From: Roseiarcus sp963794655
GTDB taxonomy: Bacteria > Pseudomonadota > Alphaproteobacteria > Rhizobiales > Beijerinckiaceae
Length of the DNA: 64,000 nucleotides
Reading direction: 5' to 3'
Assembly (NCBI GenBank): GCA_963794655.1
Contig: CAWCEV010000006.1
Coordinates: 930,001 to 994,000, forward strand
The position numbers and the translations under genes are program-made. The number at the start of each line of letters is the position of its first letter. Position 1 is the first letter of the stretch. The notes beneath the pieces were generated by a model, which ran no database searches, was not told where the DNA came from, and saw only the letters and a program-made list of their open reading frames with translations. Of the stretch, positions 35,023-43,999 are shown one piece after another.

Positions 35023-36207
35023 ATGAACAAACGTCAACTGCTGCTGAGCGTGGTGGTACCCTGGATCGCGCCAATGATCTTCGCAAGCAACTCGCCGATA
35101 ACCGAACTCATCGGAAGCCGAGGAGCGCTGGCCGCGGGCCAGCCAGCTATGCCGGCGTCCCCAAAGGCCCCCAAGGACAGCCTGAAGGGTAAGCGGCTGT
35201 GCATCGCGAGCCCAGTCACCATCGACCAACTGACCTTGTTTTACGCTGATATGCAGAAGGCGGCGAAACAGTCCGAGAACGGTCTTGAGATCACTGTGGC
35301 CGACGCCAAGGGGGATTTCGAGAAGCAGCTTGCTCAGGTCGAGGAATATGTCGCCAGCGGCAATTGCAACGCCGTCTTCTACCTGACCGTTGTGACCAAG
35401 GAGTCGGCAGAGGCTTGGGGCAACGTGGCGCAAAAGGCAAAGGACGCCAAGATCTGCATGCTCAACCACAGCGCCGACTGGGTCGACAATGTGACGATGA
35501 ATATGAGCAACCCGCACTATCCGGCAGGCTCGATGGTCGGTGAAGCGGCGGCGGCCTGGTACAAGAAGAATGGCCAGGGCGGTAGCGTGGGCCTGCTGGA
35601 AAACCCCACCAGTCCAGGTCTCATGGACCGCGTAAAGGGCTTCCAGGAAACGTTCCAGAAGCTGGTCGGTGGAGATGTCAAATTCTATAAGGCGGCGGTC
35701 AACAACACGGCGGAAAGCGGCGCCCAACAAGCCGCAAATCTGCTGCAGGCCCACCCAGACATGACCGTCATGTTCTCGTGGGGCGGCGACGCGACGACCG
35801 GCGGTGTGCAGGCGGCTTCGGAAGCCGGCAGAACAGACCCGAATACGTTCTTCTTTGGCAGCGTCGACGCCACCGCGGATCAAGTCTCGATGATGGACAA
35901 GCATAGCGGTGTGCTGCAGGCGCTGGCTTGGTTCCCCTTCCGGGTTAGCGCCGTGGTCGCAGAACGAGGCATCGAGCGCTGTCTGCTTGGTCAGCAAATC
36001 CCACCGACGACTTACGTTCAGCCGCTATTGCTGACGCCGGAAAATGGCAAAAAGATCTGGGACGCGCTTGATGACCAATTGGCGCCGGCCCAGGCTCACT
36101 ACTTCGACGACCTTCAGGTGTTTTTCAACAAACCAGTGAAAACAAACGATCCATTCCCCGATGCTAAGGATGGCTTCGTCTGGGACGGCGCGCGGTTAGT
36201 GCCGTAG
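35023..36207 (+). CDS. ABC importer substrate-binding protein (ribose-type)
   Basis: 394 aa. Signal peptide with core LLLSVVVPWIAPMIFA, although the likely cleavage after ALAAG is late and the first 60 residues are unusually long and Pro/Lys-rich. The mature part reads KGKRLCIASPVTIDQLTLFYADM, VEEYVASGNCNAVFYLT, MLNHSADWVDN, GGSVGLLENPTSPG and VMFSWGGDATTGGVQAA, the type I sugar-binding pattern. It starts behind GGGAGGAGG. It begins the importer section of the GntR-controlled operon. Confidence 0.88.
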   Translation: MNKRQLLLSVVVPWIAPMIFASNSPITELIGSRGALAAGQPAMPASPKAPKDSLKGKRLCIASPVTIDQLTLFYADMQKAAKQSENGLEITVADAKGDFEKQLAQVEEYVASGNCNAVFYLTVVTKESAEAWGNVAQKAKDAKICMLNHSADWVDNVTMNMSNPHYPAGSMVGEAAAAWYKKNGQGGSVGLLENPTSPGLMDRVKGFQETFQKLVGGDVKFYKAAVNNTAESGAQQAANLLQAHPDMTVMFSWGGDATTGGVQAASEAGRTDPNTFFFGSVDATADQVSMMDKHSGVLQALAWFPFRVSAVVAERGIERCLLGQQIPPTTYVQPLLLTPENGKKIWDALDDQLAPAQAHYFDDLQVFFNKPVKTNDPFPDAKDGFVWDGARLVP

Positions 36208-36220
36208 TCCTTGTTGGCAT

Positions 36221-36250
36221 GGAAGGAAGGCCGCTTGCGGCCTCCCTTCC
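36221..36250 (+). promoter_or_regulatory. Intercistronic hairpin between binding protein and ATPase genes
   Basis: GGAAGGAAGGCCGC (36221-36234), 2-base loop, GCGGCCTCCCTTCC (36237-36250): 14-bp stem with one mismatch, 13 bp after the stop. No T-run. Same location as the hairpin at 22113-22137 in the other ribose-type operon; likely mRNA stabilisation or attenuation of the downstream genes. Confidence 0.65.
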
Positions 36251-36273
36251 GTTCATTGAATCAAGACAAGGGC

Positions 36274-37053
36274 ATGAGCGCATCTGCTGACACAACATCA
36301 CCTGTCCTACGCTGTGTTGGTATAACCAAGTTTTTCGGCGGCGTTCGTGCGCTGGCTGGTGTATCCATCGATCTCTTTGCAGGGCAGATCGTCGGGCTGG
36401 TCGGCGACAACGGGGCCGGCAAGAGCACGCTCATCAAAATATTAAGTGGCCTGCTCCAACCGGACTCCGGCCAGATCTGGTTCGACGAACATCTGATCCA
36501 TAACCTGACCCCCGAGAAAGCCCGCAATTGGGGGGTCGAGACCGTCTATCAGAATCTCGAACTCTGCGACGATCTGAGCGCGGAGGCCAACGTCATGCTT
36601 GGCCAGGAGAAGATCCGCTTTCAACTTGGCCCGTTTCGTTTCGTTGACCGCCGCTGGGCGGTGCGTGAAACCAAGCGGAGGCTGACCGAACTGGGCATTG
36701 AGCTCCAGGATTATGAAAGCCCGGTCCGGCGCTTCTCTGGGGGGCAGCGCCAGGCCATCGCGATCGCCCGGGCCACGGTCAAAGGTCGCCGCCTGGTCAT
36801 CTTCGACGAACCCACGGCGGCGCTCGGCCTGCGCCAGACCGAGGCGACGGCGCGGTTGATAAAACAGGTCGCCGCACAAAGGGTAGCGGTGATTCTGATC
36901 AGCCACAGCCTGGAACAGGTCTTTTCGCTCGCCGACAGGATCATTTCTCTGCGGCTGGGCGAAGTGACGCTAGACACGTCCGCGAAGCGGACTACGCCGG
37001 ACGAAGTCCGTGCGCTCATGTCCGGCCAGCGTCGAAAGGGCGAAAGACGATGA
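36274..37053 (+). CDS. ABC importer ATP-binding protein (single NBD, FrcA-like)
   Basis: 259 aa from ATG 36274; the in-frame extension to 36211 runs through the hairpin and is rejected. Walker A GDNGAGKSTLIK, Q-loop VYQNLELCDDL, signature FSGGQRQAIAIARA, Walker B RLVIFDEPTAALG, switch His ILISHSLEQVF. It has one nucleotide-binding domain, as in fructose-type FrcA, whereas the ATPases at 22141 and 45078 have two. The end overlaps the permease start (ATGA). Confidence 0.93.
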   Translation: MSASADTTSPVLRCVGITKFFGGVRALAGVSIDLFAGQIVGLVGDNGAGKSTLIKILSGLLQPDSGQIWFDEHLIHNLTPEKARNWGVETVYQNLELCDDLSAEANVMLGQEKIRFQLGPFRFVDRRWAVRETKRRLTELGIELQDYESPVRRFSGGQRQAIAIARATVKGRRLVIFDEPTAALGLRQTEATARLIKQVAAQRVAVILISHSLEQVFSLADRIISLRLGEVTLDTSAKRTTPDEVRALMSGQRRKGERR

Positions 37054-38099
37054 ACGGCAAACTCGGCCGTTGGCGGGAACAATTCCTCGGCAATCGAAAC
37101 ATCAACTTGATCGTCGCCAACGTGCTGGTGCTGGTCCTTCTGGCGGTCTTTCGCCCGACGTTTTTTTCTTTCAACAACTTGCGCGTCATCACCCTCAATA
37201 TGTCGGCGGTCGGGATCGCCAGCATCGGCATGGCCTACCTGATCATCTCCGGCAATGTCGACCTGTCAGTCGGATCGATCTATGCGGCCACGGCCTTTGC
37301 CTCGGCGTGGCTGGCCTTGAGCCTGCCGCCACCGCTCGCGTTTCTCGGCGGCCTTATCACTGGCGGCGTCCTCGGGTTGATCAACGGCCTTTTGGTGTGG
37401 CGGATCCGTGTGTCGCCAATCATTGCCACGCTGGGCACGCTCACCATCTTTCGCGGCATGATCCTGGTCATGACCGGCGGCCGCGGGATCAGCGGCGTTC
37501 CCTCGGACTTTTTCGGTCTTGGCCGGGCCGTTTGGCTGGGCATTTCGTCGCACGTCTGGATCCTACTGGGCTTTGCGATCGTATTCCACATCGTCTTGTC
37601 GCAGACGACGATTGGACGATACATTTACGCGATTGGCAGCAATCGGAACGCTGCTGAAGTGTCTGGCATCCGGGTTGACCGCTACGTGATCGGCCTGTTC
37701 ATCGTGAACGGGATCGTGGTCGCCGTCTCCGGGGGGTTAGCCGCCAGCCGTTTTGGCACGGCGACAGTCACCTTTGGCATCGGGTTCGAGCTCGACGTCA
37801 TCACTGCGGTCATCCTTGGTGGAGTGGCCTTCACCGGGGGCCGGGGCAACATTCTGGGAGTGATTCTGGCGGTCCTGTTCCTGGGCGTTATCAACAGCGG
37901 TTTGATCGCGGTCGGCGTTGACCCGTTCTGGACCGACGTGGTGAAAGGCGGCGCGCTGGTCTTCAGCATCGGTCTCGAGCAGGTTGCCGAAGAACATAAC
38001 GAACGTCATCGCAGGCGGATGGCCATGGCCGAGTTTGCCGAGCAGCAGACGGAGCGAGCCGAAATGAGCGGGCCCGCGTCGGAACTATCGGCGTCGTAG
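37050..38099 (+). CDS. ABC sugar permease (RbsC/FrcC-like)
   Basis: 349 aa, 8-10 membrane helices. Marks: LIISGNVDLSVGSIYA (GxDLSVG), GGVLGLINGLLVWRIRVSPI, YAIGSNRNAAEVSGIRVDR and ITAVILGGVAFTGGRGN. A hydrophilic tail of about 40 residues (EQVAEEHNERHRRRM onward) is longer than usual. It completes the importer with 35023 and 36274. Confidence 0.92.
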   Translation: MNGKLGRWREQFLGNRNINLIVANVLVLVLLAVFRPTFFSFNNLRVITLNMSAVGIASIGMAYLIISGNVDLSVGSIYAATAFASAWLALSLPPPLAFLGGLITGGVLGLINGLLVWRIRVSPIIATLGTLTIFRGMILVMTGGRGISGVPSDFFGLGRAVWLGISSHVWILLGFAIVFHIVLSQTTIGRYIYAIGSNRNAAEVSGIRVDRYVIGLFIVNGIVVAVSGGLAASRFGTATVTFGIGFELDVITAVILGGVAFTGGRGNILGVILAVLFLGVINSGLIAVGVDPFWTDVVKGGALVFSIGLEQVAEEHNERHRRRMAMAEFAEQQTERAEMSGPASELSAS

Positions 38100-38116
38100 C
38101 CCTTCGCAGGTCAAGA

Positions 38117-39043
38117 ATGATCGTCGATTCACACGTCCACATCTTTCGGCGCCTTGACGGATTTACCGGCGCCGGCCGCGTGAGGCCGCTGCCGTACGGC
38201 ATGGTACAGATTGGCGATGGCCAACCTTTCAGACTGCTGCCCCCGGCGCTTGAACGCACCAATTTCCCTGCTGAGATTCTGCTCGAATACATGACCGCTG
38301 CAGGCGTCGACAGGGCCGTCCTGATGCAGGGGCCGCTCTACGGCGATATGAACGATTATTATGCCGAGGTTCTACTGCGTTGGCCGGACAAATTCCTGGG
38401 TGTCGCGCTGGTCGATCCCGCTGACCCGCAAGGACCGGCCCTGCTCGACCGTCTTGTTCATGAGCAAGGCTTCAAGGCTGTCAAGCTGGAGCTGACGGAC
38501 TCGTTGGGTCTGTGCAGCCGCGATCCCGATTTCAAGCTTAGCAACCCTGCATTCACCTGGCTCTGGGAGGCAATGAATCGGACGAAGTTATCGATCACCC
38601 TGGACCTGGGGTTGACGACCGACCGCTCCTACCAGACCAACGAGCTGCGCGACCTAATTCAGCGCTACCCGGATGTGCGCTGGATCATTGCCCACCTGGG
38701 CCAGCCGAAAAATCGGATGTTGGCCGAGCCCGCTCTTGAAGCTCCCTGGCGCGAGCAGGTTCTTCTGGCGCGGCATTCGAATGTGTGGCTGGATCTCTCT
38801 GCCCTGCCTTATCACCTGCCGGAAGGCGACTATCCATTCGAGGGGATCGACACCTTCGTGGCCAAGGCCGTGGATCTCGTTGGCCCGGATCGGCTGCTGT
38901 GGGGCACCGATGCGCCGGGTATGCTGTGGATGCTCACGTACCAGCAAATGCTGGATGTCGTGCGCTTGCACTGCCACTCCCTAAACGATGAGCAGCGGCG
39001 CCTCATTCTTGGCGAAAACGCCTTACGGGCATATCCCTGGTAG
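38117..39043 (+). CDS. Amidohydrolase-2 family protein (TIM-barrel lactonase/decarboxylase type)
   Basis: 308 aa. Metal motif HxH in VDSHVHIFRR at the N-terminus, IIAHLGQPKNR mid-protein, and the closing GTDAPGM aspartate. The group includes 2-pyrone-4,6-dicarboxylate lactonase and aromatic acid decarboxylases. It ends the operon, 17 bp after the permease, so it probably hydrolyses a lactone formed by the SDR enzymes, which is inference. The region 39044-39244 after it contains only a small perfect repeat (GTACTC-ACAT-GAGTAC, 39139-39154). Confidence 0.85.
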   Translation: MIVDSHVHIFRRLDGFTGAGRVRPLPYGMVQIGDGQPFRLLPPALERTNFPAEILLEYMTAAGVDRAVLMQGPLYGDMNDYYAEVLLRWPDKFLGVALVDPADPQGPALLDRLVHEQGFKAVKLELTDSLGLCSRDPDFKLSNPAFTWLWEAMNRTKLSITLDLGLTTDRSYQTNELRDLIQRYPDVRWIIAHLGQPKNRMLAEPALEAPWREQVLLARHSNVWLDLSALPYHLPEGDYPFEGIDTFVAKAVDLVGPDRLLWGTDAPGMLWMLTYQQMLDVVRLHCHSLNDEQRRLILGENALRAYPW

Positions 39044-39244
39044 GAGCCGGAAAAGTCCAGTGGCATTGGTACACTGCGGTGTCGGGCTTCGCTCAGGATG
39101 GTCGTAACGTCAAGCCCGGGCCATGCGCGGAGGTTTCGGTACTCACATGAGTACGGCCGCGGATCCTCGTCCCCGCCATATTTTGTCGAAGCGAGACCTG
39201 AAGCGGCTCCGTCGAAATCGACGGCCTGCTCTGGCCAAATAATG

Positions 39245-40834
39245 TCAAATGGCGAGTGCGACCCCGTCCTTGCGCGGATCGGAACCCGCTTTCAGAATTT
39301 CGCGGTTGCGGTCAATCTCGATCGCTTGGCCGCCACCGAAAGGGCGCGCGGTACGGCCAACTGCGTGCCCCATGCGCGATAGCGTCGCGAGGGTGGCATC
39401 GGAAATACCGCGCTCGGCCTCGAAGGTTGCGGCTGTGCAAAAGCCGCGGGGAGCGTCCAATGCCTCCTGGACGTTCATGCCGAAGTCCACCACGTTTTGC
39501 AGGAACTGGACCTGGCCGACTGGTTGGAACGCTCCACCCATGACACCGAAAGACAAGAATGGTTTGCCGTCCCGCATCGCCATTGCTGGGATGATCGTGT
39601 GCAGTGGGCGCTTGCGGCCGACCAGCGAGTTGGGATGGCCGGGCTCAACACGAAAGCCCGCACCGCGGCTCTGAAATACCACGCCTGTACGTGGGCAAAC
39701 CTTGCCGCACCCAAACGCATCGAACAGAGAGTTGACCAGCGAGCAGGCATTGCCCGCACCGTCAACCACGGTGAGGCAGACGGTGTCGCGCTGGGTGACG
39801 ATAGGCAAAGTCGGCTCCGCCGCACTTGCGCGAAGGAGGTTGATTTTCTCACGCAGTAAATCGGCAAAGGAAGGTGAAAGCAGCTCCGCGGTTGGAACGG
39901 ATTCGAATTTGGGATCTGCGATGAATGTGTCACGGACCGCATATGCGAGCCGGGCAGCCTCGATTTGCAGGTGGATGCGCTCGGCTCCAGTTGGATCGAG
40001 ATCAGCGTGAGGGAAGTCAGCGAGCATGTTCAGCATCACGAGCGTCGTAAGCCCTTGCCCACTCGGCGGCATCTGCAACACACGTACACCACGATACTCG
40101 ACACTAATCGGGTCCACATAGTGAGAGGCGAAGGCAGAGAAATCCTCGAGGCTGTGACGCCCCCCAAGCGCAGAAAGCGTCGCGACCAGGTCGTGCGCGA
40201 TCCCGCCACGGTAGAAAGAATCGGAGCCTTCGGCGGCAATGATGCGTAGCGTCCTGGCGAGCAGCGGGAAGCGGATTCTATCGCCCGCTAACGGCGCCTT
40301 CCCATTGTTGAGGAGTTGCGCCCGGGCGCCTTCGTCGCGACCGAGCTTGCCGACTTCGAGAGCCCAGTCGGCAGCAGCGCGCTCCGCGAGTACAATTCCA
40401 CTTTCGGCGTAGGCGATGGTTGGCTGAAGGATTTCCGCAAGGGTCCGTGTGCCGTGATCGGCGAGAAGCCGGGCCCAGGCGTCAAGGGCGCCCGGAATTG
40501 TCACGGCGTGCACACTGTTCGGATCTATCGCCAGGATTCCGGCTTTGAGTAGAGACTCCGCACTCAGCGCCGCCGGGGCCCAGCCGGCTCCGTTGATGGC
40601 GTGAAGTTCGGCCAAGTCCTCGCGCCAGACGAACGCGAAACAATCCCCTCCTAAACCGGTATTGTGCGGCTCCAGCACGCTCTGCAGCGAGCAGGCGGTC
40701 AGCGCAGCGTCTACTGCATTGCCTCCGTTACGCAGCACTTCGATCGCGGCATAAGTCGAAAGCGGATGGGAGGTGGCTGCGGCGCCGTTGGAACCTACAG
40801 CGAGTGAGCGACCCGGCGTCTGAAAGTCTCGCAT
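39245..40834 (-). CDS. Gamma-glutamyltransferase-family enzyme (Ntn hydrolase), no signal peptide
   Basis: 529 aa. N-terminal GGT pattern ATSHPLSTYAAIEVLRNGGNAVDAALTACS and GLGGDCFA. The autocatalytic threonine is T351 in QRDTVCLTVVDG, where precursor cleavage would give large and small subunits. NSLFDAFG and QSRGAGF follow as usual. No export signal, so it is likely cytosolic and may hydrolyse a gamma-glutamyl or similar amide, or a cephalosporin-acylase-like substrate. Last gene of a long leftward operon; 3 bp after the RidA gene. Confidence 0.9.
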   Translation of the reverse strand: MRDFQTPGRSLAVGSNGAAATSHPLSTYAAIEVLRNGGNAVDAALTACSLQSVLEPHNTGLGGDCFAFVWREDLAELHAINGAGWAPAALSAESLLKAGILAIDPNSVHAVTIPGALDAWARLLADHGTRTLAEILQPTIAYAESGIVLAERAAADWALEVGKLGRDEGARAQLLNNGKAPLAGDRIRFPLLARTLRIIAAEGSDSFYRGGIAHDLVATLSALGGRHSLEDFSAFASHYVDPISVEYRGVRVLQMPPSGQGLTTLVMLNMLADFPHADLDPTGAERIHLQIEAARLAYAVRDTFIADPKFESVPTAELLSPSFADLLREKINLLRASAAEPTLPIVTQRDTVCLTVVDGAGNACSLVNSLFDAFGCGKVCPRTGVVFQSRGAGFRVEPGHPNSLVGRKRPLHTIIPAMAMRDGKPFLSFGVMGGAFQPVGQVQFLQNVVDFGMNVQEALDAPRGFCTAATFEAERGISDATLATLSRMGHAVGRTARPFGGGQAIEIDRNREILKAGSDPRKDGVALAI

Positions 40835-40837
40835 GGT

Positions 40838-41305
40838 TTATTGGCCGGGAGCGAATTCGACGACTGCCTCGATTTCGACGGTCATATTGCCGGGAAGTGA
40901 TGACATGCCAACCGAAGAGCGGGCGTGGCGGCCACGCTCGCCGAAAACCTCAACGAAAAGATCGGAGCAGCCGTTGATCACGGCCGGATGGTCGCCGAAC
41001 TCTGGCACCGCGTTGACCATTCCAAGGACTTTCCCGACGCGGATCACCCGGTCGAGGTCGCCAAGTGCGTCGCGCATGACCGAAATCAGGACCATCCCCG
41101 TGATGCGCGCTCGACGATAGGCCTCGTCGAGCGCTACCTCTTTTCCCACTTTCCCAAGCGCGTTGGTGCCATCAGACTGCAGCGGGCCCTGTCCGCAAAG
41201 AAAGAGGAGGTTGCCCAAAGCGACATACGGCACGTAGGTGCCCACCGGAGCGGGCACTTTTGGCAGTACGATACCCAGCTCGCGTAGGCGCTTTTCAGTC
41301 TCCAC
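40838..41305 (-). CDS. RidA (YjgF/UK114) family protein
   Basis: 155 aa with the longer subfamily form: METEKRLRELGIVLPK, then GNLLFLCGQGPLQSDG, DLDRVIRVGKVLGMVNA and RSSVGMSSLPGNMTVEIEAVVEF. RidA proteins deaminate reactive enamine/imine intermediates; this longer subgroup is of unknown substrate. In an operon with an amidase, an esterase and a GGT-like enzyme, it may hydrolyse an enamine from amino compound breakdown. Confidence 0.9.
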   Translation of the reverse strand: METEKRLRELGIVLPKVPAPVGTYVPYVALGNLLFLCGQGPLQSDGTNALGKVGKEVALDEAYRRARITGMVLISVMRDALGDLDRVIRVGKVLGMVNAVPEFGDHPAVINGCSDLFVEVFGERGRHARSSVGMSSLPGNMTVEIEAVVEFAPGQ

Positions 41306-41314
41306 GGGACACTC

Positions 41315-42202
41315 CTATAGCCGCTCGTTTTTGAATTGATTCAATATCCATTTGGTCTGCAGGACGCGATGGGCCATTCCACCGCCCTCATGGCCGGCGC
41401 CCTCGTATTCAATCGCCTCCACGACAGGCAAGGCGCGAGCAAGCGCTCGCGTCGCCGCCAATGGCGTCACGGGGTCGCGGGTGCCGATACTCATGAGTAC
41501 CGGACAGGTGACCTGAGGGGCGAAGCCGAGCACATCAAAGATGTCGACGGTCCGCAACGCTTCCTCAGCCTCGTCGGGTCGATCGCGCAAGTAGGCAGAC
41601 AGTTCGCGATAGGGAAACGCCGTTGTGAGCGCGAGCGCTTCACGTATGGAGCAGAGGAACGGAACGTCGGCCGCGACAGCCACGGCTTGACCAGTCAGCC
41701 CCGCGGCAACCAGCGAAAGCGCCGCGCCTTGGCTTTGGCCCATCAACACGAGCGGCAGTCCGTGCCCTATCAGGCGCCCGACGAGCGTCACAGCCCGCAA
41801 CGCGTCTGCGTACACGCTGCGATAAATGTAGGTATCTGCGCTTGGTAACCCCTCGATGAGCAGGCCGGGAAATCCCACACCGGCAATCTCGCTGCTATGA
41901 TGGCCGCGCACGGAAACGCTGACCGCGATCATCCCCTGTTCAGCATATCCGACGGGCGGGAACAAAACGGTCGCGTAGGCAGGAAATTGCACCAGCACTC
42001 CGACTGTCTCCCCCCGCGGTCGGGCCATCCAGCAGGCGACTTCGGCATTGCCAACGCTGCGAAAGCTGAGGGCGGAGACAGCGACCCTGTCGTCCGAGTA
42101 ACGTGGGACCGCCTGGAGTTGAACATTAAACGGCAACGCCGCGACTTCAGCGACTACCGCCCGCCAGAAAGCCGTGCGTTTTTCATCCACGGAAGCGCTC
42201 AC
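41315..42202 (-). CDS. Alpha/beta hydrolase (acetyl xylan esterase / cephalosporin deacetylase-like)
   Basis: 295 aa. Nucleophile elbow GQSQG in LPLVLMGQSQGAALSLVAAG, aspartate in SIGTRDPVTPL and histidine in YEGAGHEGGG. The AXE1 family form is indicated by the DVPFLC and FPYRELSAYLRDR segments. It probably removes an acyl group from the imported compound. Overlaps the upstream permease by 4 bases (42199-42202). Confidence 0.85.
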   Translation of the reverse strand: MSASVDEKRTAFWRAVVAEVAALPFNVQLQAVPRYSDDRVAVSALSFRSVGNAEVACWMARPRGETVGVLVQFPAYATVLFPPVGYAEQGMIAVSVSVRGHHSSEIAGVGFPGLLIEGLPSADTYIYRSVYADALRAVTLVGRLIGHGLPLVLMGQSQGAALSLVAAGLTGQAVAVAADVPFLCSIREALALTTAFPYRELSAYLRDRPDEAEEALRTVDIFDVLGFAPQVTCPVLMSIGTRDPVTPLAATRALARALPVVEAIEYEGAGHEGGGMAHRVLQTKWILNQFKNERL

Positions 42203-43134
42203 GCCTGACGTCGGAAGGCCTTGCCTAACGCGGCCGGAGCGGCGGATCGGCGAGCGGCGCCAAGGACCAGCACGACCAAGGTCAGCGCATATGGCAGCAT
42301 AAAAATAAATTCCTGGGGGATGTGAAAGATCTGGATGCGGAACATCAGAGCCTGAGAGAAGCCAAATAGGAGCGATGCCAAGGCTCCGCCAAGCGCCGTC
42401 CAGCCGCCGAAGATGTTGGCGGCAAGCGCAATGAAACCGCGGCCGGCGACCATCGAGTCCTGGTAGAACTTCAGCGTTTCGAGACTGAGATTGACGCCCC
42501 CGAACCCCACCACAGCACTCGCAATCAAGAGGGCGGCAAAACGCGTACGGATCACATTGACACCGGCCGCCTCATCAACAACAGGCGCCTCGCCAGCGAC
42601 CCGAATGCGAAGTCCTAGGGGCGTCCGAAAGACTAGCAGATAGCAAAACAACACGGCCACCGGCAGCAAGAGCACTGTAGGCGTGTGTCGAAAGAAAACC
42701 GGACCGATCCAGGGGATATCCGCGAATCCGGTGACAGCAATTGCATCAAGCCCGTTGACCGTGGGGGTAACGCCCGGGGTCTGGAACAGAACGAAGCTGA
42801 GGTAGCCAAAGAGGCCGAGTACCGCCACGTTGATCGCTGCGCCGATTACGATCTGCTCGCCTGCAAGCGCTAGGACCAACCATGCGAAGATTGCCCCCAG
42901 CAGGACGCTCCCTGCGACCCCCGCCGCTACGCCGACCAGGGCGCTGCCGGTGAAATAACTGCCTATCGTGGCGCAGAAGGCGCTGGTCAACAACATGCCC
43001 TCGAGCGCTATGTTCGTCACTCCCGAGCGCTCGCAGATCATGGCCGCTAGGGAGGCGTAGGCGATCGGCGTCGCCAGACGGATCGTCGAACTCCAGACGT
43101 CGGGCGCTAGCAACAGGACGAGGAGCTCCTGCAT
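42199..43134 (-). CDS. ABC permease (BMP/nucleoside type, NupQ/YufQ-like)
   Basis: 311 aa from ATG 43134 behind AGGAA; the frame extends 22 codons upstream without a ribosome site. Membrane protein with RLATPIAYASLAAMICERSGVTNIALEGMLL near the N-terminus, characteristic of the second permease in BMP-type transporters, and RIRVAGEAPVVDEAAGVNV mid-protein. Pairs with the frameshifted permease at 44000-45068. The gene for a ThuA-like protein lies between them, which is unusual. Confidence 0.88.
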   Translation of the reverse strand: MQELLVLLLAPDVWSSTIRLATPIAYASLAAMICERSGVTNIALEGMLLTSAFCATIGSYFTGSALVGVAAGVAGSVLLGAIFAWLVLALAGEQIVIGAAINVAVLGLFGYLSFVLFQTPGVTPTVNGLDAIAVTGFADIPWIGPVFFRHTPTVLLLPVAVLFCYLLVFRTPLGLRIRVAGEAPVVDEAAGVNVIRTRFAALLIASAVVGFGGVNLSLETLKFYQDSMVAGRGFIALAANIFGGWTALGGALASLLFGFSQALMFRIQIFHIPQEFIFMLPYALTLVVLVLGAARRSAAPAALGKAFRRQA

Positions 43135-43214
43135 ATCAAGTTCCTGGCTTAGGTCGACGCACGCATGAAGCCAGATGGTGGGCTTTGGCCGCGAGACCAC
43201 TCATGGCGAAGTTC

Positions 43215-43997
43215 CTACTCTAGACGAGTGACCCAGCGCAGGATGCCGCGCCACAGCACCCTGTAGCCGGGCCAGTCGACAAAGCTCTGCGGCAGCCAAT
43301 GCGGGCTCACATCCGAAGTCCACGCGACCGACCTCCCGGCTCCGTAGGGGCCCACGACCAGAAGTGGATGGCCTCCCAGCTCTGCCGGCAGCCGTGCAAG
43401 GACTGATATCCCGTCCCTTTGCTTTGCGACGACCTCATTGGCGCCGAGAAGGGTGGGCCATTCGCCCAGTTCCGACATTCCGACAAGCAGCGGATGCTCG
43501 GGCGCGACAATGTGCGGGCTGAACCCCTCAGGCGCCTCAATCCGGTCATCATAGGGAAGGCACTCGACCGGCAGCGCCTCCTCGACAGGGGTTCGGCGCC
43601 ACCGCGCGCGTCCGTCAATTCCCTGAAAGCTCAAGTACCCCCCCGCCATTACGAGGCCACCACCATTGGCCGCCCAGTCGCGGAGGAGCCGCAACCGATT
43701 TGCAACCGGTTTGCCACGGAGCCACACGTCGGGATGGAGCAAGATTGAATTCGCGCCTACGTCGGAAAGTATGATCGCGGCAAAATCGCCAAGCGCTTCC
43801 AGCGAGAAAGGCAGCGCCTCGACCGCCTCGTGCGCTGGCATGTGGACGAGGTCAAACTCGCTGTCCGCGAGGGCATTGATCAGGGGGGAGGCCCCGGAAT
43901 GAAACGTGGCGCTGCTAAAGTTGTCGAACCCTTTGTAGTGCGTCGCCGCGCTCACCCAGGTTTCGCCCACGAGGAGAACCTTCTTTTTCTGCTGCAT
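43215..43997 (-). CDS. Class I glutamine-amidotransferase-like (ThuA/DUF1355-type) protein
   Basis: 260 aa. Starts KKKVLLVGETWVSAATHYKGFDNF, followed by FDLVHMPAHEAVEALPF, FAAIILSDVGANSILLHP and LRDWAANGGGLVMAGGY, the fold of cytosolic GATase-like proteins. The usual catalytic cysteine is not seen (ILSDVGAN at the elbow), so it is not a normal amidotransferase. It separates the two permease genes of one importer (2 bp to one, 80 bp to the other). Role unknown. Confidence 0.8.
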   Translation of the reverse strand: MQQKKKVLLVGETWVSAATHYKGFDNFSSATFHSGASPLINALADSEFDLVHMPAHEAVEALPFSLEALGDFAAIILSDVGANSILLHPDVWLRGKPVANRLRLLRDWAANGGGLVMAGGYLSFQGIDGRARWRRTPVEEALPVECLPYDDRIEAPEGFSPHIVAPEHPLLVGMSELGEWPTLLGANEVVAKQRDGISVLARLPAELGGHPLLVVGPYGAGRSVAWTSDVSPHWLPQSFVDWPGYRVLWRGILRWVTRLE

Positions 43998-43999
43998 AG

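Noticed and set aside
39139..39154. GTACTC-ACAT-GAGTAC as terminator between convergent genes
   Set aside because: Stem of 6 bp with no T-run is too weak to call.
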